DNA of 64,000 nucleotides from JBAOHV01 sp037045265 (GTDB lineage: Bacteria; Actinomycetota; Acidimicrobiia; Acidimicrobiales; Microtrichaceae). Positions 1 to 9,405 of the stretch are shown piece by piece (position 1 is the stretch's first letter; each line of letters opens with the position of its first letter). A program made the position numbers and the translations under genes. The stretch spans positions 55,135 through 119,134 of the forward strand of contig JBAOHV010000030.1 in assembly GCA_037045265.1 (NCBI GenBank), read 5' to 3'. Under the pieces are notes generated by a model. That model searched no databases, was not told the DNA's origin, and saw only the letters and a program-made list of their open reading frames with translations.

Positions 1-147
1 GAGGGCATCACCTGGAGCACCGACGGTGAGAAGGATCCGTTCGGCCTGAGCCAGCTCCAGTTCGTCAAGCGTGAGGGAACCAGCTGGGTGCCCCAGGGTG
101 ACGTGATCGACTACTCCGAGCAGCTCGAGGCCCAGATCGGCGACTGA
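1..147 (+). CDS. C-terminal end of an unidentified protein (5' truncated by window edge)
   Basis: Only the last 48 codons and the TGA stop are inside the window. The tail starts EGITWSTDGEKDPFG and ends LEAQIGD. It is acidic and soluble, with no membrane segment. The phrase around EGITW loosely resembles the last lobe of periplasmic branched-chain-amino-acid-type binding proteins, but this is too little sequence to name a family. Codon use matches the neighbouring genes. Confidence 0.45.
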   Translation, partial: EGITWSTDGEKDPFGLSQLQFVKREGTSWVPQGDVIDYSEQLEAQIGD

Positions 148-279
148 GCCGGTCCGGCCCAGACCGATGGCTGGCGCGGGCCGGTCGCTCCGGCGATCGG
201 CCCGCAACGGTCGAGGTCCTGAGTCGGCGTCCGATCCGTCGGGCGTCGACGTACACTGACCACACCGCGCACCACCCCC

Positions 280-285
280 AGGAGG
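280..285 (+). promoter_or_regulatory. Strong ribosome binding site AGGAGG
   Basis: A perfect AGGAGG lies 7 nt before the GTG at 293 and fixes that start over the in-frame ATG at 305. A TACACT hexamer at 252-257, about 30 nt further upstream, is a possible -10 box. Most genes here lack such an SD and look leaderless, so this gene is an exception. Confidence 0.6.
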
Positions 286-292
286 CCAGAGC

Positions 293-805
293 GTGTCGCA
301 GCACATGGTGATCTTCCAGAACCCCGAGGGCGACCCCGGGTACAACCAGTTCGAGTCGATAGAAGAAGCGGTGAGCTTCGTCGAGAAGATCCGCAACGAC
401 CAGGGGATCGACAGCATCCGCATCTTCGAGCTCGAAGAGGTCAAGTTCGATCTCAAGCCGTACTACAAGGTCGAGCTGCTGGCACTGAAGGCAGGGTCTC
501 CGATGACCGCGCCGTCGGCGCCGTCAGCCGCATCGGCACCCGCTGCTGCCGCAGCACCGGCACCGGTACCGGCCGCCGCGCCGATCTCGACGCCTGCGCC
601 GGCCGCAGCTGCGCCCTCACCGATCTCGCCGGCCGCTGCGCCCGTGTCCGAGCCTGCCAGCCCGTTCGCGTCGCCGGCGGCTTCGCCGAGCTCCGAGGCG
701 CCGTCGGCGTTCCCGCCGCCGGCGGGTGCCCCTTCGGCGCCCACACCGCCGGCGGACCAGCCGGATGAGTCACATCCGACCCGCAGGGGCCTGTTCGGTC
801 GCTGA
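293..805 (+). CDS. Small conserved N-domain with long Ala/Pro-rich tail, unknown function
   Basis: 170 residues. The first ~67 form a compact, mixed-charge alpha/beta-looking domain (start MSQHMVIFQNPEG, then a helix around EEAVSFVEKIRND and a strand-rich YYKVELLALKAG). Residues ~70-155 are almost only Ala, Pro and Ser with evenly spaced prolines, typical of an extended flexible linker. The end is basic (PTRRGLFGR). No signal peptide or membrane helix is seen, so it is probably cytoplasmic. The start is set by the AGGAGG at 280-285. I do not recognise the family. The tail could tether the domain to a partner through its basic C-terminus (inference). Confidence 0.75.
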   Translation: MSQHMVIFQNPEGDPGYNQFESIEEAVSFVEKIRNDQGIDSIRIFELEEVKFDLKPYYKVELLALKAGSPMTAPSAPSAASAPAAAAAPAPVPAAAPISTPAPAAAAPSPISPAAAPVSEPASPFASPAASPSSEAPSAFPPPAGAPSAPTPPADQPDESHPTRRGLFGR

Positions 806-834
806 TCCCGGACCAAACAGATCCACGGATCCCA

Positions 835-863
835 CAGATGCCCGGGTCGGACCCGGGCATCTG
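835..863 (+). terminator. Perfect hairpin, probable terminator between convergent genes
   Basis: Arms CAGATGCCCGGGT and ACCCGGGCATCTG pair perfectly (13 bp) around a CGG loop, 30 nt after the stop at 805. It also faces the stop of the minus-strand gene ending at 924, so it could act in both directions. No U-tract follows, which is usual for high-GC actinobacteria. I see nothing else between 864 and 923. Confidence 0.6.
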
Positions 864-923
864 CCGCGGTCCGGGCCACGCAGCCGTACTGGCCAGCGGC
901 AGTTCAGGTGAGCAGCAGCGGTC

Positions 924-1329
924 TCACGTGAGCAGCATCACGGCAGCGACGAGGATGACGCTGGCGATGATGCCGACAAGGGCGGCGATACCGCCCACGA
1001 CGATCATCAGCACCAATGCCGAGCGAAGGCGGATCCACGGCGACAGTGCCGCATCGCCTGACGGCTGGTGCGATGCCGACGGTTCGCGCTGCAGCACTCT
1101 GCGCAGCCAGCCGACCTGGAGCAAGCCGGCGGGGCCCGTGGGGGTAGGTGCTGCGGCGGTGCCAGCCGCTGCCAGCCTGGGTGAGGGCTCAGCGGTGAGC
1201 CCGACGGTGGGGTGCCCAGCGGTGCTCGGCGTGGCAGGCTGGGGAACCGGTCGGTGACCGAACGAGCGCGAAACCGAATCCTGCCGCGCTGAGCACGACG
1301 AGCAGCACTCCCAACAACAGCGTGACCAT
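924..1329 (-). CDS. Small two-helix membrane protein with Pro/Ala-rich loop (one frameshift)
   Basis: Reading from ATG 1329, the protein begins MVTLLLGVLLVVLSAAGFGF, a signal-anchor helix. It then runs through a Pro/Ala/Thr-rich loop and ends in a second helix (LVLMIVVGGIAALVGIIASV) close to the C-terminus. The frame breaks once near 1243, where one extra C in a CCCC run shifts it. Removing that base joins TGS to QPATPSTAGHP and gives 134 residues. The ATG overlaps the start of the divergent protease gene, so the true start could be slightly downstream. Both termini are membrane-embedded, with the middle probably exposed on one side. Function unknown. Confidence 0.55.
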
Positions 1330-2476
1330 GACAGAGCCGATCGTACCGTCAGAGACCGTCGACGAGGAGGAGCCGTCCGTCGCGGACGAACCGACGACTG
1401 ACGAACCGACCGTAGACGAACCAACTGGCAAGGTGCGTCGGGTTGCTACACGCCGCCACCTGTGGACCACGGTCGCGGTGCTGTTGAGCTTCGTCGCCAT
1501 CAGCGCTGCGGCGTTCCTGATCAAGCTCCCGTATCACCTGATACAGCCAGGTTCGGTGCGTCCCGCGGAGCAACGCATCGAGGTGGAGGGAGCCCCGTCG
1601 TACGAGACCAGGGGAGAGGTGCTCTTCACCACCGTCTACCTGACCCAGGCAACACCGGCGCTCATGGTCCGTGCCTGGCTCGACGACGCGATCGAGGTGC
1701 GCACCGAGGAGGAGATGTACCCCGACGGCGACCGCGAGGGGAGCCGCCGTGAAGCCCGACAGCGCATGGACCTGTCGAAGCTGGTGGCCACCCGGGTCGC
1801 GCTCGAACAGGTCGGGATCGATGCCGCCTACGTCGCAGACGGCACGCGGGTGCTCGGAGTGGTCGAGGGCGGCCCGTCCGACGGTGTGATCTCTGTCGAC
1901 GACGTGATCGTCGGAGTCGACGGGGGCGAGGTGGCACTACCCGACGACATCGGCGACGAGCTCTCCGATCGTGCTCCCGGCGACACCGTCGACGTAGAGC
2001 TTGAACGACCCGACGGGGGCCAGGTCCGCAGCGAGATCGTGCTCGGCGAGTCCGCTGACCAGGCGGGCCGTCCCATCCTCGGGGTGGAGGTAGAGCCGGC
2101 CAACCCCTCGCTCGACACCGACGTGGTGATCGAGGTCGATTCCGGCGACGTCTCGGGCCCGTCGGCCGGGCTGGCGTGGACCCTGGCGATCGTCGACAGG
2201 CTGACACCGGGGTCGTTGACCGACGGTAGGCGCATCGCCGTCACCGGCGAGATCCGTGACGACGGCAGCGTGGGACCGATCGGCGGGATCACCCAGAAGG
2301 TCGCGGCGGTCAAGAGGGCTGGGATCGAGGTGTTCATCTACCCCACGGAGACCCCACACGACGAACAGGAGGCGATGGCGCGAGTCGCCGGTGACGACGT
2401 CACGTTGTGGCCGGTGGCCGACATCGACGCCACGATCGAGCGGCTGGCACCCGACGGTCTGCCCTCCGCCGACTGA
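1322..2476 (+). CDS. Membrane-anchored PDZ / Lon-like serine protease (YlbL type)
   Basis: About 384 residues from GTG 1322, or two fewer from ATG 1328. An acidic Glu/Asp/Pro-rich cytoplasmic N-terminus of ~40 residues is followed by one helix (TVAVLLSFVAISAAAFLI). A PDZ-like segment spans ~170-240 (VLGVVEGGPSDG...DDVIVGVDGGEV). The C-terminal Lon (S16) proteolytic domain has its nucleophile in SGPSAGLAWTLAI and the partner lysine in ITQKVAAVKRAG, so both catalytic residues are present. There is no AAA+ domain, so activity should not need its own ATPase. Homologues (B. subtilis YlbL, actinobacterial secreted PDZ proteases) are single-span envelope proteases. The substrate here is unknown. Confidence 0.9.
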   Translation: MTMTEPIVPSETVDEEEPSVADEPTTDEPTVDEPTGKVRRVATRRHLWTTVAVLLSFVAISAAAFLIKLPYHLIQPGSVRPAEQRIEVEGAPSYETRGEVLFTTVYLTQATPALMVRAWLDDAIEVRTEEEMYPDGDREGSRREARQRMDLSKLVATRVALEQVGIDAAYVADGTRVLGVVEGGPSDGVISVDDVIVGVDGGEVALPDDIGDELSDRAPGDTVDVELERPDGGQVRSEIVLGESADQAGRPILGVEVEPANPSLDTDVVIEVDSGDVSGPSAGLAWTLAIVDRLTPGSLTDGRRIAVTGEIRDDGSVGPIGGITQKVAAVKRAGIEVFIYPTETPHDEQEAMARVAGDDVTLWPVADIDATIERLAPDGLPSAD

Positions 2477-2525
2477 ACCTGGATCCGGCTCTCCAACCGT
2501 CACCCACAGTCGGGCCGGGCGCCCG

Positions 2526-2531
2526 TAGCAT
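2526..2531 (+). promoter_or_regulatory. -10 box TAGCAT, leaderless start for the coiled-coil gene
   Basis: TAGCAT ends 7 nt before ATG 2539 and no SD precedes that ATG, so transcription should begin at or next to the start codon. Confidence 0.5.
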
Positions 2532-2538
2532 TCCGGCC

Positions 2539-4774
2539 ATGACCGACTCGCTGCCCGCACCGCCCGAGCTCGACCCGGCCTCGCTCGCCGCCAGCGAGTT
2601 CACCCGGGCACGCAAAGGGCTCGAGGCGACCGAGGTGCGTGCGGCGCTCGGACGAGCCGCTGACGCATTGCGCACCTGGGAAGAGCGCGACGCCCGGATG
2701 CGTGAGCGCCTGGCCCAGCTCGAGCAGCGACTCGACGAGTCCCACGAGCTCGACGAGGGCCGCATCGCGGCGGTGCTGGGCGAGGAGACAGCCCGCATCG
2801 TCACCGCGGCACGTGACGCGGCGGCCGAGATCCGCACGAAGGCTGAGGAGCAGGCCGAGAGGCTCATCCGCGAGAGCGAGGAGCAGGCGACCGCCGCTGC
2901 GGAGGCGCTGCGCGGCGAGGCGCAGATCCTCCGTGACGACGCCGTCAAGTTGCGCGACGAAGCGGCCAGTGCCGCCGAGTCGGAGCGTCGGACGGTGGCC
3001 GAGGAGACGGCGCTGCTGCGCAGCGTGGCCGAGGCCGAGGTGGCGACCCAACGCGAAGAGGCCGCTGCGTTGGCGACCGCCACGGTCAGCGACGCGCAGT
3101 CACGTGCCGACGAGCTGTTGTCGCACGCCGAGCTCGTCCTGTCGGAACGAACCGCCGAGGCCGAGATGGCGGCCGCCGCCATCACCTCTGCTGCCGAGGA
3201 GAGCGCAGCCACCAGCATTGCGGCGGCCGAGGAGGCGCGCGGCCGTGCCGACGCCTACGCCGCAGAGGTCCGTTCAGGCGCCGCCGCAGACTCAGCAGCG
3301 GCGGCAGCGGCCGCCGAAGCTGCAGCAGCGCAGCTCATCGAGGATGCCACTGTGAAGGGGCGGGCGATGGTCGCCGAGGCTCGCGCCGTCCGCGAACGCA
3401 TGCTGCGTGATCTGGTGGAGAAGAAGCACGCCGCCGCGCCGCCAGCTCGAAGGTGCTCTCGCCGGTCGTGACCGCATAATCGAGGTTCTCAGATCCGCCG
3501 GCGACGACGTCGCCGCGACGATCGGTTCGCTGGAGGATGCCGACGCCGAGGCAACTGCTGCTGCTGACCACGCGGCAATGCAGGTCGACTCCCAGATCGA
3601 CTTCGAGGCGGAGATCGAGTTGCTCCAGGGTCAGCTCAACGAACAGGACGACGCGACGTTCGACGAGGTGGCGGTTGACGCCGCTCCGTCGCCCGTCGAG
3701 GTCGTGGAGGTGGTCGAGGTCGTGGAGGTCGTGGAGGTGGTCGAGGTCGTCGCGGTAGAGCTCGAGGTCGTCCAGGACGACGGCGGTGAGGACGAACCGA
3801 CCCCGGCCCAGGAGGCGGCAGAGGAGCTCGCCTCCGCTCATGAGGAGAACGACGAGACGCCGGAGAACGGGGGCGAGGCTACCGTCCATGACCTCTTCGC
3901 CAGGATCCGTGCCGAAGGTGCCGCCCCTGACGCCGCTGTCGATGGCGACGAGACCGGCGACGACGGCGATGACGGCGAGGCCGATGAGACAGACCCGGGG
4001 GCCGCGGAGAACGCCGCCGATGCGGGTGTGAACGGCCAGGCCGTAGCGGTGACCGAGGATGAGTCGATCGTGGTCGATCTGACCGCTGCAGGCGGGCCCG
4101 AGCAACTTCTCGACCGTCGCGACGAGGTTCTTCTGCCGATAGAGAAGGGCCTCGCCCGGGTGCTCAAGCGTCTCGCTTCGGACGAGCAGAACGAGATCCT
4201 CGACCGGCTCCGCCGGGTGAAGCGCGGACGTCCCGACCCCGCCGAGATCCTCCCGTCGGACGATCCGGGGCCGTTCCTCGATGCGCTCGGCGTCGAGTTC
4301 GCCCACTCCGTCGATGCCGGTGCCGAGTTCTGGGCCGGCCTGGGCGAGCCGATCACTTCGTTCGACCTCACCGACCCGCGGGTGCACGACGCCCTCGAGA
4401 GTCGTGTCCGTGAGTTCCTGGCGGTGCACCGGGCACATCTGGGTCGGGCCTTCGAGGAGGCAGACGAAGCGGCCGAGGACACGGCCGAGCTCGCCGACCG
4501 AGTCCGGGCCACCTACAGGGACTGGCGCTCCGGTTCGCTGGCCGACCTGGCCGGTGACCTGGCCACGGCCGGTTTCACCCTGGGTGAGTTGCTGGCAGCA
4601 GGAGACGGGACGCCGTGGCGTTGGGTCGTGGACCACGGTGGTCTGCCCTGCGCCGATGGAGAGGACAATGCGCTGGCCGGTGACGTTGCATGTGGGGAGC
4701 CGTTCCCCACTGGGGACGTGACCCCACCGGCGCACCCCGGCTGCCGCTGCATACTGGCGCCAGCGGCTCGCTAG
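2539..4774 (+). CDS. Long coiled-coil protein with Mu-F-like Cys/His C-terminal motif (one frameshift)
   Basis: About 744 residues once one extra base near 3433 is removed; this joins DLVEKKHAA to RRQLEGALAGRDR. Residues ~1-330 are an uninterrupted Ala/Glu/Arg-rich coiled coil resembling DivIVA/Wag31-type proteins. An acidic disordered middle follows, containing six EVV repeats (3698-3751). A folded helical region spans ~530-700 (LDRRDEVLLPIEKGLARVLK...). The last ~45 residues contain CADGEDN at 4649, a second Cys in ACGEPFP, and PPAHPGCRC at about 4727-4750. That Cys...Cys...HPxCRC arrangement is the signature of the phage Mu F / minor head protein C-terminus, but no phage genes are near. 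Translation is probably leaderless from ATG 2539. A cell-pole or scaffold role is inference; the function is unknown. Confidence 0.75.
3698..3751 (+). repeat. Six in-frame 9-nt repeats encoding (Glu-Val-Val)6
   Basis: Variants of GAGGTCGTG and GAGGTGGTC are repeated six times, giving a strictly periodic EVV tract inside the acidic middle of the coiled-coil protein. The period of nine bases preserves frame, so copy number can change without breaking the gene. Confidence 0.85.
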
Positions 4775-4777
4775 CCT
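4772..4777 (+). promoter_or_regulatory. -10 box TAGCCT, leaderless start for UPF0182 gene
   Basis: TAGCCT overlaps the stop of the upstream gene and ends 7 nt before GTG 4785; no SD is present. Confidence 0.5.
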
Positions 4778-4784
4778 GACCGCC

Positions 4785-7767
4785 GTGCGAGTACCGAGTG
4801 ACATGCCCGGACCGTCTCGCGCCGAGAGCGGAGCTGGACATGGCCGCGGCCGTCTCCTGATCGGGATAGCCGCCGTCGTGCTGGTCGTCCTGGCGATGTC
4901 CATGCGGGCCCTCGCCACGTTCTGGACCGACTACCTCTGGTTCGAGTCGCTCGACCTGACCTCGGTCTGGACCCGACTCATCTCGGCACGGGTGACCCTG
5001 GGCGCTGCCACGGGGCTGGTCTTCTTCGCTCTGATGTGGTCGAACCTGATCATCGCCGACCGACTCGCCCCCCGGTTCCGTTCGACGATCGGCCCTGACG
5101 ACGATCTGCTCGTTCGCTACCGCGAGGTGGTCTCTGGTCGTCAACGGCTGGTCTGGCTCACGGTCTCGGTGGTCATGGCGGCGGTACCCGCCTTCAGCAG
5201 CGTCGGCCCAGTGGCGTGACTGGCTGCTGTTCCGCTTCGGCGGTTCGTTCGGCGCGACCGATCCGCAGTTCGGCAAGGACCTCTCCTGGTACGTCTTCCG
5301 GTTGCCGTTCCTGTCTGCCGCTGTCGACTGGCTGTTCGCGTTCCTCGTAGTCACGGTGATCGCCGTAGCGGTGGTGCACTACCTGAACGGCGCCATCCGG
5401 ATGCAGCCGCTGGGGGAGCGGGTCACCCCGAACGCCAAGGCGCATCTGTCGATCCTGTTGGCTCTGGCCGCGTTCGCCAAGGCGGCCGACTACTGGTTGC
5501 GCCGCTTCGAGCTCGTGGTCTCTGGCGGTCAGGGCTTCGATGGCGCCGGCTACACCGATGTCAACGCCGCGCTGCCGGCGATCGACCTGATGATCCTGAT
5601 CTCGGTGTTCGCCGCGGTACTCCTTCTGGTGAACATCCGCCGCCGGGGCTGGACGCTGCCCGTGATCATCCTGGCTCTGTGGGCGTTGACGGCGATCATC
5701 GCCGGCGGGATCTACCCGGCGTTCGTGCAGCGGTTCCAGGTCGATCCGAACGAGCTCCCCAAGGAACGGCCGTACGTCGAGCGCAACATGGTCGCCACCC
5801 GTGAGGCGTACGGGCTCGGCGACGTGGATCGTGTCGACTTCGCCTACGACCCGGAGCTGGAGCCCAAGGCGGTTGCCGCCGATCCTGTCAACCTGGACAA
5901 CGCCAGGCTGCTCGACCCGACGATCGTGCGTCCCACCATCCAGGAGCTCCAGGTCGAGCGCGAGTACTACACGTTCCGGGACGTCGACGTGGATCGCTAC
6001 CAGGTCGACGACGAGCAGACACCGGTCGTGATCTCGTCGCGGGAGCTCTACCTGGCGGGGGTGTCCAACGCGTCGTGGGAGAAGCTGCACCTGGTGTTCA
6101 CCCACGGCTACGCGGCTGCCATGGCGCCTGCGAACACGGCCGACGAGATCGGCGAGCCCGAGTTCCTGGTCAAGGACATCCCACCAGTGGTGTCGGAGGG
6201 ACTGCCGCCGCTGCTGACGCCGGAGCTGTACCACGGCGAGGGGATGGAGGGCTACGCGATCGTCGGCACGGAGCAGACCGAGCTGAGCGACCAGGACCTG
6301 GAGGCCTCCTACGAGGGTGACACCGCGGTCTCCATCGGTTCGACGGTCCGTCAGGCCGCGTTCGCGCTGCGCTTCGGTGAGATCGAGCCGCTGATCTCCG
6401 ACAGCATCACCGGGGAGTCGAAGGTCATCTACATCCGTGATGTGGTGGAGCGGGTGAAGCAGGTCGCCCCCTACTTGGACTTCGACCCCGATCCCTACCC
6501 GATCCTGGTCGACGGACGGGTCAAGTACGTCGTCGACGCATACACGGTCACCCCCTACTACCCCTACTCGCAACACATCGACGCGTCCGAGGTCGACGCC
6601 GGATCGGGCGGGAGCTTCAACTACATCCGCAACTCCGCCAAGGCCGTCGTCGACGCCTACGACGGAACCGTCGACCTCTACCTGACCGACGAGCTCGGCG
6701 GTCAGCGGGACCCGATCATCAGGGCGTACGCCGCTGCCTTCCCGGACCTGTTCGCCGACGACATCCCCGATGAGGTGATGGAGCACTTCCGGTACCCCGA
6801 GTTCATGTTCAAGGTGCAGACCCACATGTGGGGCAGCTACCACCAGGAGGACCCGTCGACGTTCTTCAACAGCTCCGACCGCTGGATCGTCTCGCCGGCA
6901 CCCTCCGACGTCGGTGCAGCGGGGACCGGGTCCGCGCCCACCGACACGACGACCGCGACTCCGACCGCCGGGGACGAGCCGATCGAGCCCTACTACCAGC
7001 AGATGAAGATCGGGACGGCCGAGACGGCCGAGTTCGTGCTCACCCGCCCGTTCGTCCTGGCCTCCAGCGACAACTCGGGTCGCAACCTGACGTCGATCAT
7101 GATCGCCCGCAACGACCCGTCCAGCTATGGCCGGCTCGAGGAGATCGTCATGGTCACCGTCGACGGGGACGACGTGACCCGCAACAACGCAGTCGACGGA
7201 CCGATCCAGGCGAACCGACGGATGATGACCAACGCCCAGGTCGCCGAGTACCAGAACTTCGTAGGCGACAACGGCTCGCGTGTGCGCTTCGGCAACATCC
7301 TGATCCTGCCCGTCGAGAACTCGTTGGTCTACCTGCGGCCGATCTACGCGGCCGAGGAGAACAGCTCCAGGTTCACACTGCAGCGAGTGGTGGTCGCCTC
7401 TGGCGAGGAGGTCGGCTTCGGCCAGAGCGTCGAGCAGGCGTTGGCCGACATGTTGGACCGCAACCCCGACGCGGCGGTCGATGCCGAGCCCGAGGAGCCC
7501 GGCCTCGACGACCCCGGTGGCGGATCGCCGGTGAGCGTCCCGCCCGGCTCGCGCACACCGACCGAACTGCTCGCCGATGCCGACCGGTTGTTCACCCGGG
7601 CCGAGGAGCGACTGGGTGAACGCGACCTCGCCGGCTACGACGAACTGGTCCAGCAGGCGATCGCACTGGTGCGCGAGGCGAACCGTCAGCTCGCTGCCGA
7701 GGCGACCGGTGGCGCCACGACGACCACCACCACGCCGGCGACCACCACGACGACCGGCGGCGGCTGA
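4785..7767 (+). CDS. UPF0182 family large membrane protein (one frameshift)
   Basis: About 993 residues after removing one extra C near 5207, which restores VGQWRDWLLFRFGGSFG across the break. The N-terminal third holds about seven hydrophobic helices, including family-typical stretches such as FWTDYLWFESL and DPQFGKDLSWYVFRLPF. The remaining two thirds are a large soluble region, predicted extracytoplasmic, with conserved blocks PYVERNMVATREAYGL, PYYPYSQ, YIRNSAKAVVDAYDG and LILPVENSLVYLRP. The tail is rich in acidic residues and ends in a Thr-rich stretch. UPF0182 is widespread in actinobacteria but has no defined biochemical role. Length (~1000) and architecture are normal for the family. 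It is followed 3 nt later by the CHAD gene. Confidence 0.9.
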
Positions 7768-7770
7768 CCG

Positions 7771-8703
7771 ATGGACGGGTGGGCCATGTCGCCCCTGGAT
7801 CGTGACCAGCCGGCCGGACGCGTGCTCGCCCTCGTGCTCGAGGCGCACCTCGAGGAGTTCCGCAGCCGTGAGGAGCCGGTGCGAGCCGGTGAGGACGCCG
7901 AGGACCTCCACCGCTACCGGGTGGTCCTGCGTCGTACCCGGTCGTTGCTCAGCGCCGGCGGTTCGGTCTATCCGGCCGAGGAGCTGGAGCTGCTGTCGGC
8001 GATGACAGCGCATCTTGGTGCGCTCACGTCGCCGGTCCGCGACCTCGATGTCCTGCTCGAGCACCTCGACGACCGGGTAGCCCAGGTTACTCCCCGGCTC
8101 CACGGGGGCGCAGAGGCGCTGCGCGGTCAGCTGGTCAGCTCTCGCGCCGAAGCTCGCGCGCAGCTGATCGCCGAGCTCGACGGAGAGTTCTCAGATGTGC
8201 TCGCGCGGCGCTGGCAGGCCATGGCCAGCGTCTACCGGGTCGGTGGCACCGAGTCGGGTCCGGACGTGCGACGCCCTGCCGGTGAGGTGGTCGACGCGAT
8301 GATCCTGGCGTCGTTCAAACGGCTCCGACGTCAGGGTCGGCGCGCTCGCCGCTCCAGCGTCGACGTGGAATGGCACCGTCTTCGCAAGCGAGTGAAGCGG
8401 TTCCGATACCTGCTGGCGGCGTTCGAGGATCTCTACGAACCCGCCACGTTCGAGAAGGTCCTCGACGAGCTCGCCGACCTGCAGGAGGGGCTCGGCGAGC
8501 TCCAGGACCACGTGGCCGAGGCCGGTCATCTGATCGTGGCCGGTGAGACGGTCGGAGGCCAGGGAGCGCTGCTGGCCGGTGCGCTCGTCGACCACCTCGA
8601 CGCGGCGACCCCGGGCGCCCGCCGTCACTGTCGCCATGCTTGGGACCGCTTCAACAGGCCCAAGGTCAGGCGCCACCTCCGTGAGGCATTGGCCGGTTCC
8701 TGA
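7771..8703 (+). CDS. CHAD domain protein
   Basis: 310 residues and highly charged. The domain is all alpha-helical with the conserved His/Arg/Lys positions of CHAD: LHRYRVVLRRTRSLL, then SPVRDLDVLLEHLDD, and late in the protein VEWHRLRKRVKRFRYLLAAFE. CHAD domains bind inorganic polyphosphate through these basic helices. No CYTH triphosphatase domain is fused here. Start is ATG 7771 or, more compactly, ATG 7786. It lies 3 nt after the UPF0182 stop, so the two are likely co-transcribed. A polyphosphatase (ppx) is encoded elsewhere in the window at 54665. Confidence 0.88.
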   Translation: MDGWAMSPLDRDQPAGRVLALVLEAHLEEFRSREEPVRAGEDAEDLHRYRVVLRRTRSLLSAGGSVYPAEELELLSAMTAHLGALTSPVRDLDVLLEHLDDRVAQVTPRLHGGAEALRGQLVSSRAEARAQLIAELDGEFSDVLARRWQAMASVYRVGGTESGPDVRRPAGEVVDAMILASFKRLRRQGRRARRSSVDVEWHRLRKRVKRFRYLLAAFEDLYEPATFEKVLDELADLQEGLGELQDHVAEAGHLIVAGETVGGQGALLAGALVDHLDAATPGARRHCRHAWDRFNRPKVRRHLREALAGS

Positions 8704-8733
8704 GCGCCGGTGCCTGAGCGGCCCCGGTCGGAG

Positions 8734-9339
8734 TCAGTCGTCGTCCTTGTCGAGCGGCGCGAGGAACTCGAAGTTCAGGTCCCCCAGACGGACCAGCGTC
8801 GAGGAGATCCAGCCGCCCATGGACGAGAAGTGCTCGTCCATCGTCGATCCGTCGGCGAGAGCGTCCTCGTCGAGCTCGTAGCTGCCCTCGTAGCTGACCT
8901 CGATCGCGTGCTCGGTGTCGGTCAGGTCGGAGTTCCAGACGGCCTCGACGGTCGGGCCGGAGCGGCTCAGGTGCTCGGATCCGATCGACGGGCTCTCGAT
9001 CGGCAGTGCGTCGAGGACCACTCGCGGATCAGGTGACCCGACCAGGCGCTGGATGCGCAGAACCACCTCGATGTCTATGCGGGGTGGCTCGGGAAGCTCC
9101 TCCTCGATGTACCAGGAGCGGTATGCCGTCTGTGACCAGGTCGGCCACTCGAGCGTGATGTCGGCCTGCACGCGTGGCGGGTGTCCCTCGCCTGGCACGC
9201 CGTAGCTCGTCTCCCAGGTGAGGTCACCGAGCAGGACGTCGTGCTGGAACCGCTCCTCGAACGCCTGGCGTTCCAGCAGTGCTTTCTCGAGAGCGTCGCG
9301 CAGAGCGCCGATCGCATCGGTGAAGACGTGGTCCAACAT
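8734..9339 (-). CDS. Conserved protein of unknown function, acidic, soluble
   Basis: 201 residues from ATG 9339, with no signal or membrane helix. An N-terminal helix (DAIGALRDALEKALLERQAFEER) is followed by a beta-rich domain in which alternating hydrophobic strands dominate (e.g. VLLGDLTWETSYGV, DIEVVLRIQRLVG, HAIEVSYEGSYEL). The C-terminus is acidic (PLDKDDD). I do not recognise the family. It has its own probable leaderless promoter and faces the CHAD gene tail to tail with 30 nt between stops. Confidence 0.7.
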   Translation of the reverse strand: MLDHVFTDAIGALRDALEKALLERQAFEERFQHDVLLGDLTWETSYGVPGEGHPPRVQADITLEWPTWSQTAYRSWYIEEELPEPPRIDIEVVLRIQRLVGSPDPRVVLDALPIESPSIGSEHLSRSGPTVEAVWNSDLTDTEHAIEVSYEGSYELDEDALADGSTMDEHFSSMGGWISSTLVRLGDLNFEFLAPLDKDDD

Positions 9340-9348
9340 GTCCGGCGA

Positions 9349-9354
9349 AGGCTA
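9349..9354 (-). promoter_or_regulatory. -10 box TAGCCT on minus strand
   Basis: On the minus strand TAGCCT lies 9 nt before ATG 9339, leaving at most a two-base leader. Confidence 0.4.
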
Positions 9355-9391
9355 CCGCCGTGGTGTCCGGCTCCCGGCGTCCCGCCGCCAC

Positions 9392-9397
9392 TAGCTT
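9392..9397 (+). promoter_or_regulatory. -10 box TAGCTT, leaderless start
   Basis: TAGCTT ends 8 nt before ATG 9406 with no SD. It supports 9406 rather than an upstream in-frame start at 9181, which would overlap the divergent gene. Confidence 0.5.
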
Positions 9398-9405
9398 CGG
9401 CGCCG

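Noticed and set aside
2539..4774. Prophage remnant suggested by the Mu-F-like motif
   Set aside because: No portal, terminase, capsid, integrase or attachment repeat is nearby, and the composition equals that of flanking housekeeping genes.
3335..4918. 527-codon minus-strand frame
   Set aside because: Mirror of the coiled-coil gene; its Leu/Val/His-rich translation reflects the Glu/Val codons on the other strand.
5194..8103. 969-codon open frame on the minus strand
   Set aside because: Antisense shadow of the UPF0182 and CHAD genes created by GC-rich codon bias. Its translation has no domain, and the plus-strand proteins are clear family members.
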